64,000 bases of DNA from Prorocentrum cordatum (taxonomy: Eukaryota; Sar; Dinophyceae; Prorocentrales; Prorocentraceae), in the NCBI GenBank assembly GCA_963575745.1, contig CAUYUJ010017779.1, positions 1-64,000 of the forward strand. Reading direction: 5' to 3'. The notes beneath the pieces are model-generated. The model saw nothing but the letters and a program-made list of their open reading frames with translations, had not been told where the DNA came from and ran no database searches. This document shows, one piece after another, positions 1 through 9,075 of the stretch; within the stretch, counting starts at the first letter, position 1, and every line of letters begins with the position of its first letter. A program made the position numbers and the translations under genes.

Positions 1-39
1 CGTCGCGCCAGCTCTGAGTCTAGGTTTTGGATCAGACGG

Positions 40-3000
40 TCAAGGTGCTCTCCGCGTGGTGCTGGCACGTCGGGGGTCCAGGCATCGGGAAAGGCCAGGA
101 GGGCCGTGGGGCGCAGCTTGTGGCAGAGAAGGCGGGCCGCGGTCCACGTGCAGTCGATGCGTTGCGCCAGGTACGGCGGGATAGCACGGCAGTCGATATG
201 ATGGTGCTGTCCGATGAAGCGAAGCTCGCAAAGTTGCCGATGGAGCTTGCGAAGGCGGTTCATGTGAATCGCAAAGTTGCCGATGGAGCTTGCGAAGGCG
301 GTTCATGTGAATCGTGGAAGCTCCGTAGGTGGGAAAGGCGCGGGGGACGGCGGGTCGCTCCTCGAACGTGGGTGTGAGCCCGTGCATGGTAGTGGCCTTC
401 TTTTTTGGGTGGTCTGGCGGTGGGGGCGGCAGGTCCCGCAGCCGGGTAAGATGGTACTCATGGCTGGCCTCGTTTGCCAGGGCGAACATGCGTTCCACAT
501 CGTCGCGTGTGTCAGCCTGCTCCATGCGGTCATGGTATCGCCCTGCGATGAGGGTCCCTAATGCCTGAAGTTCGTGGTCCTCATGAGCTCCGTCGTTAGG
601 AGGGTAAGGGGTGGGGGCCAGAAGGCGTGGGGCCGTGTGGTCGAGGCGGCTAAGATCGAGTGTGACCTGCAGGCCAACATGGGACTTCGCTGGCAGGTCA
701 CGCAGATGGCAGAAGTCGGTGACAAGGGATCGCGCAGCTTGGTTGGCGATGATATAATCGATGCGCGAAGTGCGGGGGCACTTGGTGACGCGGTCCCAGT
801 CAGGGATATTGCCATATGTGTGCATGGTGTGGTCTGGTGTGCCTTCAGCGACGTTAAACCATCCGTGCTGCATCATGTGCAGCAGATGTGGATTGTCGTC
901 GATGTTCGTGTTGGCGTCCATGCAAATGAAATACGGGGCTGAGCCGACCCTCGCGGCGGCGCAATCAGCGAGCCGAAACAAATCGGTGCTGTCCCCTCCA
1001 GCGACCCCGTAGAGGCTCGCAATGTAGATCCCAGCGGGACCGTGGTTGTTTCGTCGCCGCCTGCGGCGGTGCTGGGTGCAGAGCTGGAGGAAGGCCTCGT
1101 GCCATCGTTTCTTGGCCTTGAGGGTGGCGATACAGGTCGCAATGTCGTCGACGGTGGAGTCGACGATGGCGTCCTTAGAGAGGATGGCGACCCCACCCGA
1201 GGCGCCGGTGTTGCCCTCGACCGTGTGGTCCGTGCCACCGTGAGCAGCTTTGCGCTGGGCACGCGCCAGATCCAGGTCAGGTCCCAGACTGGCCTGGTAT
1301 CCTCCGTGGTGTGGATTGGCGGCGTTGGTAGCGATGGCTTGCCTGGTAGGCTTGGCATGTCGGGTCTCCTGCAGTGCTATGACTGCGGCGTTGTGGTCGA
1401 CACCTAGAGCGGTGATGGTTGGCCAGTTCGCTGGGAGACTTGTGATGTTGAGGCTGACGAGGTGGATGGAGCGACCTGGCCCATCTCCGTCGGTGGAGCT
1501 GGGGTTAGCACGCCCCGCACGGTGGAGGGCAGCCTGGCCGTCACCCAGGTAGAAGGCTTGGCCACAGTAGGAGCTCATGGCGTCGCGGCAGATTGGCTTG
1601 GACGGGGCTGAAGCCGCCGTCGGGCCAAAAGTATAGGCAAGGCATGGTCGACGCTGCGCCGGGGGGGGGTCATAAACATCGGCAAAACTGCCTCGAAAAA
1701 TCCTCCTCACTCCTGTACCGTGGGGGACGGGGGGAGGAGAGGTGAGACGGCAGCAGGGGGAGAGGGAGGCGACTCCTCGATCCGTCCTGCCGAGTACAAG
1801 AACAAAAGCAAACCAGCGGCGGCAGCTCGGCGCGGCAGCGGCGCAGCGCGCGCGCACATACTGCGCACGCGACACCGCTGGTCCGTCCTGCGGCGGCGCG
1901 CCCGCCCCGTCAGTACCGTGATGAGCAGCATCAGCTGGAACAGCTTGTTCGTGTGCGCCCTCTGCGCTCGCCTCGGGCGGTGGGCCCTGTGGCTGCGGCG
2001 GAGGGCGCCCTGCCAGCGCGTCAGCCACCAGCTGGGCGTGGCGAGCGGCGCGGTCGGTGGCCTGGCGCTGAGCCTCGTCCATGCCCGCTGCCGTGAGGCA
2101 CGCGTTGCGGACAGGGCTGACTCCACGCGGGGCCGCCGCTGCCGCGGCAGCGGCTGAGGTGGCGGGGCCGCCGCCGTGGCTCAGAGGGGGCAGCGGTGAG
2201 CCGCCGCCGAAACCCGCCGCGAGGCCCTTGACGGAGTACTTGTGCTTGAAGGGGTCGAAGGTCGGCGCCTCGTCGAAGGGGACGACAACGCGGGTGGGCG
2301 GTGGCAGCTCCTGGTCCGTGGACGGCGTCGGCTCGAGGTCGACCTCGCCAGGTTCGATGGCGCTGGCACCGAAACGTGGCACCACCTCGGAGGCTTGGCC
2401 GTCAGCCTGAGTCTCGCGGGGCGGCGAGCTCGTGGAGCTCCCAGGGGGCTTGCGCGAGCTGTGGCGGCTGCAGGACCGGCTGCGCGGGACGCGCCCGCCC
2501 GTGTGGCGGTCACGTGGCGAGGCCACCTGGGCGTTAGCGCGCGCAGAGTCCGCCCTGCTCGGGGAGCGGATCGGCGCTGCGCAGGGTGTTGGGCTGGGCG
2601 GGCGGGAGCCGCCTGTGCCGCCCGCCGCCGAGGCTGCAGCCTGGTCAGGGTCGACGGCGTCGGGCCGGGGGCTGACGTGGTGGGCACTACCCTCGCTGTG
2701 CCGCGGGGAGGCGCTGTGGTGCGCCTGGGTGTGCGTGAGGACGAGCGGGACGAGCGGCTGCCGCTCGCGCTCAGGGGGGGCAGGTTTTGCCTGGGCAGGG
2801 CGCAGCGCTGCGGCCACGTTTGGCGGGGGCGTGTGTTGGCGCGGTTGCCAGGCACGCACGTTCGCCTCGCGCCATCCTTCGGGGCGCCCTGTCCTGCCAC
2901 GGCTTGGTGCAGCCCCCTGGGCTGGAGCCGCAGGGGGTGCCACTGCGGGCTGGTTGCTGGCGGTGCTGTCGTGGCGGCCTGGGTAATGGCCCCAGGCACG

Positions 3001-6000
3001 CGTGGACCCTGGCACGGGCGAGGTGGCCCGTGGGGGAGCCTGCCCGAGTGCACGCGGGTAGCCGACGACCGCTGGGTGCACCCTGGCGTGGGGGGCGTGG
3101 CCGTAGCTGGAGGCGGATGCTCCTGCCGCCGCGGGCCTGGCACCAATGGGGCCGCGGTGATAGGCGGCGCCCCCGCCGTACCCCGCGCTGTCCCCTGTCG
3201 GGACGCGCGCGGGAGAGCGGTTGCGTGGCGTGCTCGGCTGACCTGCGTCGCGTTGGTCGCGCTGCTGGGTGCGCTGCTGGTGCTGTTGGTAGCGCTGCTG
3301 GTCGGCTCTCGAGAGCGGGCGGGTGTCGGGGAGGATGGGCGGCACGTCGGGCCGCCGCCAGCCCTGATAGACGTGCTCGAAGGCATGGTCTGGGTAAGTC
3401 TCCCCGACGGGTGAGTAGCGCCGTACATGCTCCACGTAGTCAATGTTCTGCGGCTCGGGGAGCACCGTGATGTTCACAGCCCGCTGGTGCGCTGGTCCAT
3501 AGAGACAGAAGCTACCACGGTTGCTGCGGTCGTGGTTCAACTCGGCTTCGGTCGTGGCACGACTCACCATGGCGTCACAGAGGCGCATGTCGTAGTCGAG
3601 AGCTTGAGGCCCAGGGCCGCCCTCGGCATCCCAGTACAGTACCACATCTCGCCAGCGCGTGCGGGTAGTGTGGATGCGCTCGGCGATAGACTCGCAGACG
3701 GTCCTGACTGTGACACGATCCCTGTGCATGTTGGTGATGGCTAGGGAGTAAGGTCGGCGGACCGCTTTGTTGAAGATGAAATCCTCCTTGAGGGCCTGGT
3801 GAGGGCCGAAGAGCACGTAGCCTTCCTTCCACAGCGGTTGGTCGGGAGACGGGTCTTCAGGCATCCCCGTTCCTGTGAACCCTGGTGGCCGCCTCGTGCC
3901 GTCGGGCAATCCCTGCTTGAGGACGCGACGCGGCCTCGGTGGTAGATACCATTGACCCTGGTATCCTGCTTGGCCTGGTTGTGGAGGCTCCCCCCCGGGG
4001 CCTGAAGGCGCTCGGGGGGGTTCCTTGAGGTCGTGCTGGGCTGGCGCGTTGCCGTATTGGCGGGCGAGGATGTGCGGAGGCATCCCTGTGGCACGGACGT
4101 CGAACTGGCTGTGCGGACGAGGCGGATGCGGGCATCTGCTGGAGAGGCAGCATGTGTCGGAGTCCCTGTTGTCGGTGCTGTACGCACACGTCCAGCTGTT
4201 GCAAGAGTAGTCCGTGGACCAGTCCATAGGTGCCCGTAGTCCGCTGAGGGAGCAGTCCGGGCACGTTGGTTGGCCCGAGGTGCCGAGCTGCGTGTTGCGG
4301 CGGGCAGCACAATACTGACAGCATTGGAATCGGCACTGTAGGCAAGTCCAGCGTCCTGGTAGGGGCGGGAACGCTTGCTCGTCGGTGACTGCGTCGTCTG
4401 GGTGGGGTCGGGGTCGATCCCACAAGGGCCAGACGTCGGCGAACCAGGACTGGCCTGTAGTGCGGACCACCTCCGCGGGGAGGCGAGCGTCGTCAGCATG
4501 GCGCTCGATCCACTGGGGCCCCAGGTCCGCTGGGATCATGACCGTGCGCCAAGTGTCGTCCGCCTTGACGTGGACTTGGGTCGGTGCCCAGAGCCTGGTA
4601 GTGGTATCGCCATGGTCATGGTGAAGGATGACCCAGCCGTCGCGACCCGCAACCGCAGGGTCAATAACGCGGTGGCCCACAACGGTCGCCCCCCACGGTA
4701 GGTAGGCGCCATCGTGATGCTCGCCCGGGTCAAGCCAGACCTCGACGCCAGGGGCGTTCACACGGGCCCGCACATCGCGGACGTGGAAGGCGAGGACGTG
4801 GTAGGCGGTCGGCTCCTCTTCCGTCTCGATGTGCTCCCACGTCTCAATGTCGCTGCTGTGAGAGGTGGAGTTTCCGCCGCTCTGCCGTGACGAACGCGAG
4901 GCGGATCGCCGTGAGCGGGCATGGCCTCGGGCGAGGGCGGCGGCCGCGCTGATGAGGGACGGCATACGGCGGTCGTCGGCTCCCGATGTCGTCGATGAGC
5001 GGTCTGGACTGTGTCCCAGGGCGGCACCTGGCTGATAGGTGTGCGATGGGCCAGACGCGGCCCCAGGGCTGGAGCCGCTGGGGCGCGGCGCTCGTACGTC
5101 GGACTGCCCCCGCACGGGAACGGCCTGCAAGCCAGTGTACACCAGGTCGATCAGTGGCTGCGGGTCCAGCTGGAGCTTGCGAAGCGAGGCGCGCGGACGG
5201 GGCTGGTTGGGGTCGGCCCTGGTGGCTGCTTCGGTGTCGTAGTGCTGTGTAGCCCATGCTCGCGCTGCCTCTGGCGAGTATAGTGCCTGCGGCGGTGGCC
5301 ACGCTGCCGCGGTGTCCAGCCGGCGCCAGGTGTTTGCTTCCTGGTCGCGGGCTTCAGCCGCCTCGCGGAGGTCTGGGTGATCGAAGCCGGCAATGTGGAG
5401 GGCGTGCGCACAGTCGCCCATGCCATAGGTGTGTGGGAGGGCACGGCACCTAGAGGCAGCTTCGGTGGGGGCACACCAGTCCATGCGGATGAGGAGGCCC
5501 AGGACCCGTGGGTAGATGAGGCGCGCTCCGTGAGCCTCCCCTTTCACGAAGTTGTGCCAGTTCTCACCGCGCGGCGGTTTGGTAGCCTCGCACATCCAGA
5601 GCGCGATGGGTCCCCAGGCGAGGGTGTCGTCTTCGAGGCTGCAGGGCGGGTGAGGCGGCACCGCGTACCACGCGGCCAGCGACGGGTGCACACTCACGTA
5701 CGTGCGGCCGACATTTGTGGCGGTTCGACCCTTCGCTTCACGGCGGGGGCCCGGCAGGAGGTGACCTCCGTTGAAAGCGAGACGAGCCGCAAGGTCGCCG
5801 CGGGTCCCGTGCCAGAAGACCGTGGGCGTGTCAGTGGTGGGTTCACGGAGGTCCCACGTGAGGTAGGGGAAGATCGTCTCGCCTGAGTTCCCACCCGAGT
5901 CTTCCAGCACCCAAGTGAGTCGGTTCGGGGGCCTCTGCATGATGTCAGTCCACGGCGCCAACGCTTGGAGCGTTGGGTCATGGGTGAATCGAGGATGGTC

Positions 6001-6102
6001 GTAGAGTCGCAGGGCGTCTTTGATGTCCTCTGTAGTCACGCCACTGTTACCAAGCGCAAAGCCGTTCTGGTACAGGGAGGTGAGGATGCTCGTCGGCGGC
6101 AC
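40..6102 (-). CDS. LINE-A ORF3: ART-like motif, Cys-rich cluster and APE-type endonuclease
   Basis: 2020-codon ORF. Around residues 92-120 a segment with FWHGT, then TYVS about 35 residues later, resembles ADP-ribosyltransferase-fold enzymes (PARP/Tpt1 type); this is a motif-level call. Residues about 585-665 hold a Cys cluster of CxxC pairs, probably metal-binding. A long Pro/Ser/Arg-rich linker follows. Residues about 1540-1810 are an endonuclease/exonuclease/phosphatase domain with all expected catalytic motifs: SLN, QET, a Tyr strand (YIASLYG), MDANTN, RIDYII and a terminal SH. It would nick target DNA during retrotransposition. No early ATG exists: the listed start is GTG and the first ATG is near codon 54. 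The frame continues upstream to a single TGA separating it from ORF2. At 228-313 a tandem duplication shifts the frame, so the true product would continue left in another frame. Confidence 0.75.
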   Translation of the reverse strand: MPPTSILTSLYQNGFALGNSGVTTEDIKDALRLYDHPRFTHDPTLQALAPWTDIMQRPPNRLTWVLEDSGGNSGETIFPYLTWDLREPTTDTPTVFWHGTRGDLAARLAFNGGHLLPGPRREAKGRTATNVGRTYVSVHPSLAAWYAVPPHPPCSLEDDTLAWGPIALWMCEATKPPRGENWHNFVKGEAHGARLIYPRVLGLLIRMDWCAPTEAASRCRALPHTYGMGDCAHALHIAGFDHPDLREAAEARDQEANTWRRLDTAAAWPPPQALYSPEAARAWATQHYDTEAATRADPNQPRPRASLRKLQLDPQPLIDLVYTGLQAVPVRGQSDVRAPRPSGSSPGAASGPSHTYQPGAALGHSPDRSSTTSGADDRRMPSLISAAAALARGHARSRRSASRSSRQSGGNSTSHSSDIETWEHIETEEEPTAYHVLAFHVRDVRARVNAPGVEVWLDPGEHHDGAYLPWGATVVGHRVIDPAVAGRDGWVILHHDHGDTTTRLWAPTQVHVKADDTWRTVMIPADLGPQWIERHADDARLPAEVVRTTGQSWFADVWPLWDRPRPHPDDAVTDEQAFPPLPGRWTCLQCRFQCCQYCAARRNTQLGTSGQPTCPDCSLSGLRAPMDWSTDYSCNSWTCAYSTDNRDSDTCCLSSRCPHPPRPHSQFDVRATGMPPHILARQYGNAPAQHDLKEPPRAPSGPGGEPPQPGQAGYQGQWYLPPRPRRVLKQGLPDGTRRPPGFTGTGMPEDPSPDQPLWKEGYVLFGPHQALKEDFIFNKAVRRPYSLAITNMHRDRVTVRTVCESIAERIHTTRTRWRDVVLYWDAEGGPGPQALDYDMRLCDAMVSRATTEAELNHDRSNRGSFCLYGPAHQRAVNITVLPEPQNIDYVEHVRRYSPVGETYPDHAFEHVYQGWRRPDVPPILPDTRPLSRADQQRYQQHQQRTQQRDQRDAGQPSTPRNRSPARVPTGDSAGYGGGAAYHRGPIGARPAAAGASASSYGHAPHARVHPAVVGYPRALGQAPPRATSPVPGSTRAWGHYPGRHDSTASNQPAVAPPAAPAQGAAPSRGRTGRPEGWREANVRAWQPRQHTPPPNVAAALRPAQAKPAPPERERQPLVPLVLTHTQAHHSASPRHSEGSAHHVSPRPDAVDPDQAAASAAGGTGGSRPPSPTPCAAPIRSPSRADSARANAQVASPRDRHTGGRVPRSRSCSRHSSRKPPGSSTSSPPRETQADGQASEVVPRFGASAIEPGEVDLEPTPSTDQELPPPTRVVVPFDEAPTFDPFKHKYSVKGLAAGFGGGSPLPPLSHGGGPATSAAAAAAAAPRGVSPVRNACLTAAGMDEAQRQATDRAARHAQLVADALAGRPPPQPQGPPPEASAEGAHEQAVPADAAHHGTDGAGAPPQDGPAVSRAQYVRARCAAAAPSCRRWFAFVLVLGRTDRGVASLSPCCRLTSPPPVPHGTGVRRIFRGSFADVYDPPPAQRRPCLAYTFGPTAASAPSKPICRDAMSSYCGQAFYLGDGQAALHRAGRANPSSTDGDGPGRSIHLVSLNITSLPANWPTITALGVDHNAAVIALQETRHAKPTRQAIATNAANPHHGGYQASLGPDLDLARAQRKAAHGGTDHTVEGNTGASGGVAILSKDAIVDSTVDDIATCIATLKAKKRWHEAFLQLCTQHRRRRRRNNHGPAGIYIASLYGVAGGDSTDLFRLADCAAARVGSAPYFICMDANTNIDDNPHLLHMMQHGWFNVAEGTPDHTMHTYGNIPDWDRVTKCPRTSRIDYIIANQAARSLVTDFCHLRDLPAKSHVGLQVTLDLSRLDHTAPRLLAPTPYPPNDGAHEDHELQALGTLIAGRYHDRMEQADTRDDVERMFALANEASHEYHLTRLRDLPPPPPDHPKKKATTMHGLTPTFEERPAVPRAFPTYGASTIHMNRLRKLHRQLCDSHEPPSQAPSATLRASLHRTAPSYRLPCYPAVPGATHRLHVDRGPPSLPQAAPHGPPGLSRCLDPRRASTTRRAP
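228..313. repeat. 43-bp perfect tandem duplication inside LINE-A ORF3
   Basis: Units 228-270 and 271-313 are identical. Since 43 is not a multiple of three, the duplication shifts the minus-strand reading frame. Counting one unit only, the frame continues as a plausible basic/helical protein towards the left edge instead of the low-complexity tail seen now. Confidence 0.9.
1601..1621. repeat. LINE-A hairpin repeat, copy 1 (core GGGGCTGAAGCC)
   Basis: Hairpin: outer stem GAC/GTC, then GG/CC, a bulged G, GGC/GCC and loop TGAA (TTCA on the element's sense strand). The core recurs at 7319, 8343 and 9938 with different outer stems. Confidence 0.7.
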
Positions 6103-6135
6103 GGGGACCGCTGGGTCGCGCTGGATGGTGCTGCG

Positions 6136-8916
6136 TCAGTTGCGCGTCGGTGGCCTGAGGGCTGGGTGGGGCGTACCAGGGCCTGGAGGCGCCTGGGGCC
6201 TGGCGGGTGATGCGTAGCGTGCTCGCCGTCGTGGTGGTTGGGTGTCCATGTCGGAAGAGGAACCACGAGCATCTGCATGTCGGAAGATGGACCACGGCCT
6301 GTCGAGGGTGCGCTCACGTGTTTCACTTGCCTCGGCATCGGTGGCCTGAGCTGTGGCGTCTTCGTGAGTCGGCGGGTTGCCATAGGCCGCGCCGCTTGTG
6401 GGGCCGTCTCGCGGGGACGGGCTAGTCGACCGTGGTGTGACAGACGAGGCTCGCGATACCGCGGCAGTGACTTCAACAATGGCGGCGGTGGTGGCGGTGG
6501 TGACCTCGGCGACTGCGGCGGCAACTGCAGCAGCATAGTGTTCCTGTAGCAGCGGGTGTCGAAGAGAGTGCACGTGCTGACTCTCGGGGTCGTCGGGACG
6601 CGTGCGCGGCATTGTGTGTGTGGCCTCAACGCACGGCCTCCTGATCGGTTGGCAGCAGCGGAGGCACCACTGGGCCGTGGGTGAGTCCAGGGCGCGCGCA
6701 CAGATGCGGGCTCCTACGTGTCCGACGGCTCCTTGAGCGAGAAGTTTGGCGCCGACCAGGAGAAGACCGCAAACCACTCCGCCTGTGGCAATAGCTCCGA
6801 GTTTGCCGCTGGCCCATTTCAGGGCACCCCAGAGGCCAGACCCGACTGCGCTGGCTCCGCCCGAGACGGTGTCTCTGAGTTTGGCACTGGTCCACTTGAG
6901 AATACCCCACAGGGCGGGCGCGGCGTCGTATGCCGTTGTGCGTCGGGGCGTAGTGGACACGGATGGGCCTGGTGCCGCAGCTTCACGGCGTCGTCGCTGC
7001 CGGTAGCTGGGGTCTCGGCTCGGTGTCGGCAGGTACCCGTCGATCTGGTCCTTGTACGGCATGGCTACCACGATGGCATACGTGGCCACGAAGAGGCAGA
7101 TGAGACAGCCGCAGCGTCGGGAGGCCGCTGCGCTGTGCGGGGCCTCGTAGGAGCCGCTGGCGTCAGGGCTCGCGTCCTCGATGGGGTCATTGTCGATGCC
7201 AGCCTGCCAGTGGTCGACGGCGCTGGAGTTGGAGTCAGTCGCGTTAGCACGGCAGACAAGGGTGCGGGGCGGGGTCCTGCCACCTGAGGTCTGAAGACGC
7301 CCAGATCCAGCCAATGCTGCAGCGGGGCTGAAGCCGCCACTGCGCGGGCTGGTGAGAGCTGGCGGTGCAGTGGAATGGCTTGTCTCGTCGGCGGCAGTGG
7401 CGCCTTCGGCGTCGCTGAGCTGTGCGCTGGGGTCGGCCTGGGCCGAGTTGATGGGCGGACTGCTGTGCGACAGGGGGCGCCCTGTGTAGGGTTCGCTGTC
7501 ACGGTCGCGCTGGGCCGTGTCACCTGGCGGTGTCGTGCCGTCGCGATCCTGGGTTTCCGTGTCGTGGATGGAGTCGTTCTGGCTATCGTCCGACACGTGG
7601 AACGAGTCCAGGGATATGTTGCTGATATCGCTGGCCGCGATGTGCTGGAGCAGAAGCGGTTCGGCGTCGGCCGCGGGCTGGTCACACGTGGCGTCCTGGG
7701 CGAGGGGGCCAGCTGGCGGTGGTAGGTTTAGCGGTTCCATCGGTGCCGCGGCGAGCTCCGCCTCGACAAGCGGCTGCAGGTCTGGCGGGTGGTGCAGGAT
7801 CGCATCCGCGAGATACGCCAGGGCGTCTTGGTCAGGCGGAGGGAGGCCTCTTGGCAGCAAGGCGTGGGCCCGTGAGAGGTATGGCGGCAGTGGTGCCGCG
7901 AAAGCCTCAGGGCCGACGAGCTGGGCACGAGCGTCCTGGTATTCCAGAAGGAGGCCAAAGTAGCGGGTGGGGTACTCGTGGCTGCCCTGGATACGAGTGA
8001 GGTTGCGGTTGGTGCGCTGTCTGTCGGGGCCCGCTCTGCGCCAGATATCCTCGCACATGTCGAACGCGGTGCGGTGGCGCAGGGCGTCGTTTTTCTCCGC
8101 GGAATCCTCCTGGAAAAAGTGGTCGTACTGTGGCAGATGGAGCGTCGCCAGGATGTGCGGGACGCAGTCCTCGAGCCATGCCCAGTACACGTCCTGATGG
8201 TCCTCACCAGGTGCCCACGCCGCGGCGCACGGTATGAGCCGTGCTCGGATGTTCATCAGGTGCCAGAAAGCGGGGTCCTCCTCGGGTTCACCCCTGGCGC
8301 ACAGAGGGGTAGTGGGACTCGTGGGGCTAAAGCGGGGCACGACAGCGGGGCTGAAGCCGCCACTGCGTGCCTGGGCCTTGCCAGCAGTCCTGTCGAGGAT
8401 ATGCTGCACGACGGTCGAGGACAAGCTGAGGACAGACTGCGATGCATGTGTCGTAGTTGACGAGGGCGTGCTCGTAGGAGACATGCTGGTACTCGTCGTA
8501 GACGTCGTAGTAGCCGTCGAAGTCCCAGGGGGGCAGCGCGTGGGGCGGGGCCCCTGGTGCTGCTCAGGCCAGGCGCTCGCGATGGCGCCCAGCGGCCCGG
8601 TGCCGCACGGACCCGCGGCGGCGGTGCTGTTCACGATCGGGTCCAAAATGGCGCTGTGATCGTATTTGTAGATGCTGTCATCGTAAAGGTAGAAGAGCGT
8701 CCCACGCTCCGCATGTCGCAGGAAAGCCTCTCCTCCGTGCTGGGGCGCACCGCCTGAAGACGGGTGTGCTCCAGCCAGCGAGGGGAGGGCCAGGCCGCAG
8801 GCAAGGCGCCACATGATGGCGAGGCCTGGCGGGCGGCGCGAGCGATGAGCCGAAAGCTGCGTGGCAGCACACGTCCTCAAATACCCCTGAATGCTCAAGC
8901 ACATTGCTACAATCAC
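6136..8916 (-). CDS. LINE-A ORF2: membrane-protein-like product of unknown function
   Basis: 926-codon ORF, not recognised as a known family. An internal Met (near 8,815) begins a signal-peptide-like stretch, MWRLACGLALPSLAGA. The central part, residues about 210-400, is mixed and globular-looking. Near residue 610 a hydrophobic stretch (CLICLFVATYAIVVAM) looks like a membrane segment, and at about 650-730 a duplicated LWGxLKWxSxKL motif precedes a second long hydrophobic segment. The Ser/Gly/Pro-rich linkers contain SGGFSPA motifs that are simply the hairpin repeats in translation. It is in the same frame as ORF1 before it and ORF3 after it, separated by single TGA codons; the start shown is GTG. 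A membrane role for a LINE protein is inference. Confidence 0.55.
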   Translation of the reverse strand: MIVAMCLSIQGYLRTCAATQLSAHRSRRPPGLAIMWRLACGLALPSLAGAHPSSGGAPQHGGEAFLRHAERGTLFYLYDDSIYKYDHSAILDPIVNSTAAAGPCGTGPLGAIASAWPEQHQGPRPTRCPPGTSTATTTSTTSTSMSPTSTPSSTTTHASQSVLSLSSTVVQHILDRTAGKAQARSGGFSPAVVPRFSPTSPTTPLCARGEPEEDPAFWHLMNIRARLIPCAAAWAPGEDHQDVYWAWLEDCVPHILATLHLPQYDHFFQEDSAEKNDALRHRTAFDMCEDIWRRAGPDRQRTNRNLTRIQGSHEYPTRYFGLLLEYQDARAQLVGPEAFAAPLPPYLSRAHALLPRGLPPPDQDALAYLADAILHHPPDLQPLVEAELAAAPMEPLNLPPPAGPLAQDATCDQPAADAEPLLLQHIAASDISNISLDSFHVSDDSQNDSIHDTETQDRDGTTPPGDTAQRDRDSEPYTGRPLSHSSPPINSAQADPSAQLSDAEGATAADETSHSTAPPALTSPRSGGFSPAAALAGSGRLQTSGGRTPPRTLVCRANATDSNSSAVDHWQAGIDNDPIEDASPDASGSYEAPHSAAASRRCGCLICLFVATYAIVVAMPYKDQIDGYLPTPSRDPSYRQRRRREAAAPGPSVSTTPRRTTAYDAAPALWGILKWTSAKLRDTVSGGASAVGSGLWGALKWASGKLGAIATGGVVCGLLLVGAKLLAQGAVGHVGARICARALDSPTAQWCLRCCQPIRRPCVEATHTMPRTRPDDPESQHVHSLRHPLLQEHYAAAVAAAVAEVTTATTAAIVEVTAAVSRASSVTPRSTSPSPRDGPTSGAAYGNPPTHEDATAQATDAEASETRERTLDRPWSIFRHADARGSSSDMDTQPPRRRARYASPARPQAPPGPGTPHPALRPPTRN
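7319..7343. repeat. LINE-A hairpin repeat, copy 2
   Basis: Outer stem GCAG/CTGC, a C-A mismatch, GG/CC, bulged G, GGC/GCC and loop TGAA. It encodes SGGFSPA on the minus strand. Confidence 0.7.
8320..8365. repeat. LINE-A hairpin repeats, copies 3 (8343-8365) and 4 (degenerate, 8320-8341)
   Basis: Copy 3 has outer stem CAG/CTG around the same core as copy 2. Immediately beside it, 8320-8341 keeps an outer stem CGTG/CACG and loop TAAA, but the inner stem has decayed. Confidence 0.6.
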
Positions 8917-9075
8917 GCCCCCTGCAAGATTACGGGTGTCCCTACACCAGATAGCTTGCGCGTGCTGCTGCCAAAACAGACATGAGGTGACAAGAAAGAG
9001 ATACGACGCGAAGAGGGGAGAGATGCCTCTGAAGGCGCTTCCTCGGAGGGCTGAGGCGGGCTCTCTGAGGCACCT

